Both the position numbers and the translations under genes were made by a program. Below are positions 5,543-6,299 of a stretch of DNA of 6,299 bases, one piece after another. Below the pieces are notes generated by a model. It had not been told where the DNA came from. It did no database searches and worked only from the letters and a program-made list of their open reading frames with translations. The stretch spans positions 1 to 6,299 of the forward strand of contig CAMJYF010000120.1 in NCBI GenBank assembly GCA_946409885.1, in the 5' to 3' direction. Source of the DNA: an uncultured Clostridia bacterium. GTDB taxonomy: Bacteria > Bacillota > Clostridia > Oscillospirales > Acutalibacteraceae. Positions within the stretch are counted from its first letter, which is position 1; each line of letters begins with the position of its first letter.

Positions 5543-5553
5543 ACCATTATATT
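5526..5553 (+). promoter_or_regulatory. Weak candidate promoter of the YhhN-family gene
   Basis: TATATT (5548-5553) is a good -10, but the only -35 at a suitable distance is TTGCAC (5526-5531, 16-base spacer), which matches consensus at three of six. That -35 lies inside the right arm of the palindromic repeat. The gene may instead be read from the GDPD-like promoter through the repeat. Confidence 0.22.
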
Positions 5554-5586
5554 GTCCTTATCTTTTCCAAAGGGGGAGAAATCAAT

Positions 5587-6299
5587 ATGCTCTACCAGAT
5601 TATCACCGCTCTTGTCTGCCTGGCCGTTATGGTGCTGGCGCCGATTTTTGTGAAGGAGCAGAAAAACGGCCCCTGCTGGCGTTCTTTGTTTGTCAAAATG
5701 GTGGCGGCCACGGGTTACGTGGCGGTGGGCCTGCTGTGCGCGGTGAGCACCCGCGCCTGTTCCGCCTTTGACAAGCTGCTGCTGGCGGCGCTGGCGCTGT
5801 CGTGGATCGGCGACCTGTTTTTGCACCTGTGGCAGACGAAGGTCTTTCCCGTGATCGGCTTCCTCGGCTTTTTCTCGGCGCATTTCTTCTTTATCGCGGC
5901 CTATCTGAAGGGCATCGCGGCGTTCGCGCCGGACAGGGGCTTTTTCTCCGTTCCGGAGATCGTTTTCGTTGCGGCGTTCATCGTCTGTTTTGTCATCTTT
6001 GCCGCCAAAACCGGCATGAACCTCAAGGGCGTCATCGCCGTTCCCATCGTGCTGTACGCGGCGGTCATCACCACCATGCTGTGCAAGGCCACGGTCCTCG
6101 GCGTTGCCGCCGTGCAGGCCGGCGCGGCCCACGGTGGGTGGATTCTGGTCTGCGCGCTGGCCGGTGCGCTGCTGTTCGTGGCGTCGGATTTCACCATCTC
6201 CATCCTGATGTTCAACGAAAAGCACAAGAAAAACTACCCGCTGAAAATGTTCAACATCGTCACCTATTTCGCGGCGGAGCTGCTGCTGGCGCTGCTGAT
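5587..6299 (+). CDS. YhhN/TMEM86 family membrane protein (putative lysoplasmalogenase), 3' end outside window
   Basis: At least 237 residues are visible and the frame is still open at the right edge. The protein is hydrophobic throughout, with about eight predicted membrane helices, and carries the family landmarks: SWIGDLF (72-78, aspartate 76), GFLGFFSAHFFFIAAY (91-106, histidine 99), VASDF (198-202, aspartate 201) and a late YFAAELLLAL (227-236). Characterised members (TMEM86B and a Legionella homologue) hydrolyse the vinyl-ether bond of lysoplasmalogens, giving a fatty aldehyde and a glycerophospho-headgroup; the conserved aspartates are thought important. Many bacterial members have not been tested. 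Family members are usually about 200-240 residues, so only the last few are probably missing. AGGGGGAG lies 8 bases before the ATG. Anaerobic clostridia make plasmalogens, which fits such an enzyme. It follows the GDPD-like gene after 169 bases containing the palindromic repeat. Confidence 0.85.
   Translation, partial: MLYQIITALVCLAVMVLAPIFVKEQKNGPCWRSLFVKMVAATGYVAVGLLCAVSTRACSAFDKLLLAALALSWIGDLFLHLWQTKVFPVIGFLGFFSAHFFFIAAYLKGIAAFAPDRGFFSVPEIVFVAAFIVCFVIFAAKTGMNLKGVIAVPIVLYAAVITTMLCKATVLGVAAVQAGAAHGGWILVCALAGALLFVASDFTISILMFNEKHKKNYPLKMFNIVTYFAAELLLALL

Noticed and set aside
5536..6225. A 229-codon minus-strand frame opposite the YhhN-family gene
   Set aside because: The product would be highly charged and repetitive (many D, R, Q, H), which is the mirror of a hydrophobic membrane protein. 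The plus-strand frame has family motifs and a good ribosome site.

Overview
The window looks like part of the chromosome of an anaerobic, fairly GC-rich Clostridia member (Oscillospiraceae/Ruminococcaceae type, for example a gut commensal). The evidence is a secreted protein with a duplicated type I dockerin motif of the 'DARLxLRxSVxLE' kind, a radical SAM protein of a type I associate with Firmicutes, A/G-rich ribosome sites (AGGAGG, AGGGGG), AT-rich sigma-70 promoters between GC-rich genes, and a palindromic GCAATTA-type intergenic repeat. This taxonomic call is an inference from sequence style, not from a marker gene.

Layout. Positions 1-105 hold no supportable gene, but contain a strong bidirectional hairpin terminator (49-94). 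A long minus-strand gene (106-2283) encodes a secreted 725-residue protein with an N-terminal dockerin and large uncharacterised domains. It has its own promoter (2339-2367) and a hairpin at the predicted 5' end of its mRNA. Upstream, also on the minus strand, is a radical SAM protein with a SPASM/twitch-like C-terminal cysteine region (2515-3930). It is closed by its own terminator (2399-2438), so these two genes appear to be separate transcription units.

The 245-base divergent region 3931-4175 is dense in signals. It has two good tandem sigma-70 promoters for the radical SAM gene, a 6-5-6 inverted repeat on the proximal -10 that looks like an operator, and candidate promoter sites plus a leader hairpin for the plus-strand gene. 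That gene (4176-5417) encodes a signal-peptide-bearing, C-terminally membrane-anchored protein. Its glycerophosphodiester phosphodiesterase (GDPD) fold is recognisable, but nearly all catalytic and metal-binding residues are replaced, so it is probably a pseudoenzyme. A palindromic repeat of about 113 bp (5430-5542) separates it from a YhhN/TMEM86 (lysoplasmalogenase) family membrane protein that starts at 5587 and runs off the right edge.

Working together: the plus-strand pair has a membrane ether-lipid or glycerolipid theme (a GDPD-like surface protein followed by a lysoplasmalogenase-like enzyme). The radical SAM gene shares the control region with them and may or may not be functionally linked. 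The dockerin protein belongs to the extracellular or cell-surface compartment; no cohesin or scaffoldin is visible here. No tRNA, rRNA, CRISPR array, transposase or known riboswitch was recognised. The most notable items are the catalytically stripped GDPD protein, the palindromic repeat, the N-terminal-dockerin protein of unknown function, and the crowded divergent promoter region.
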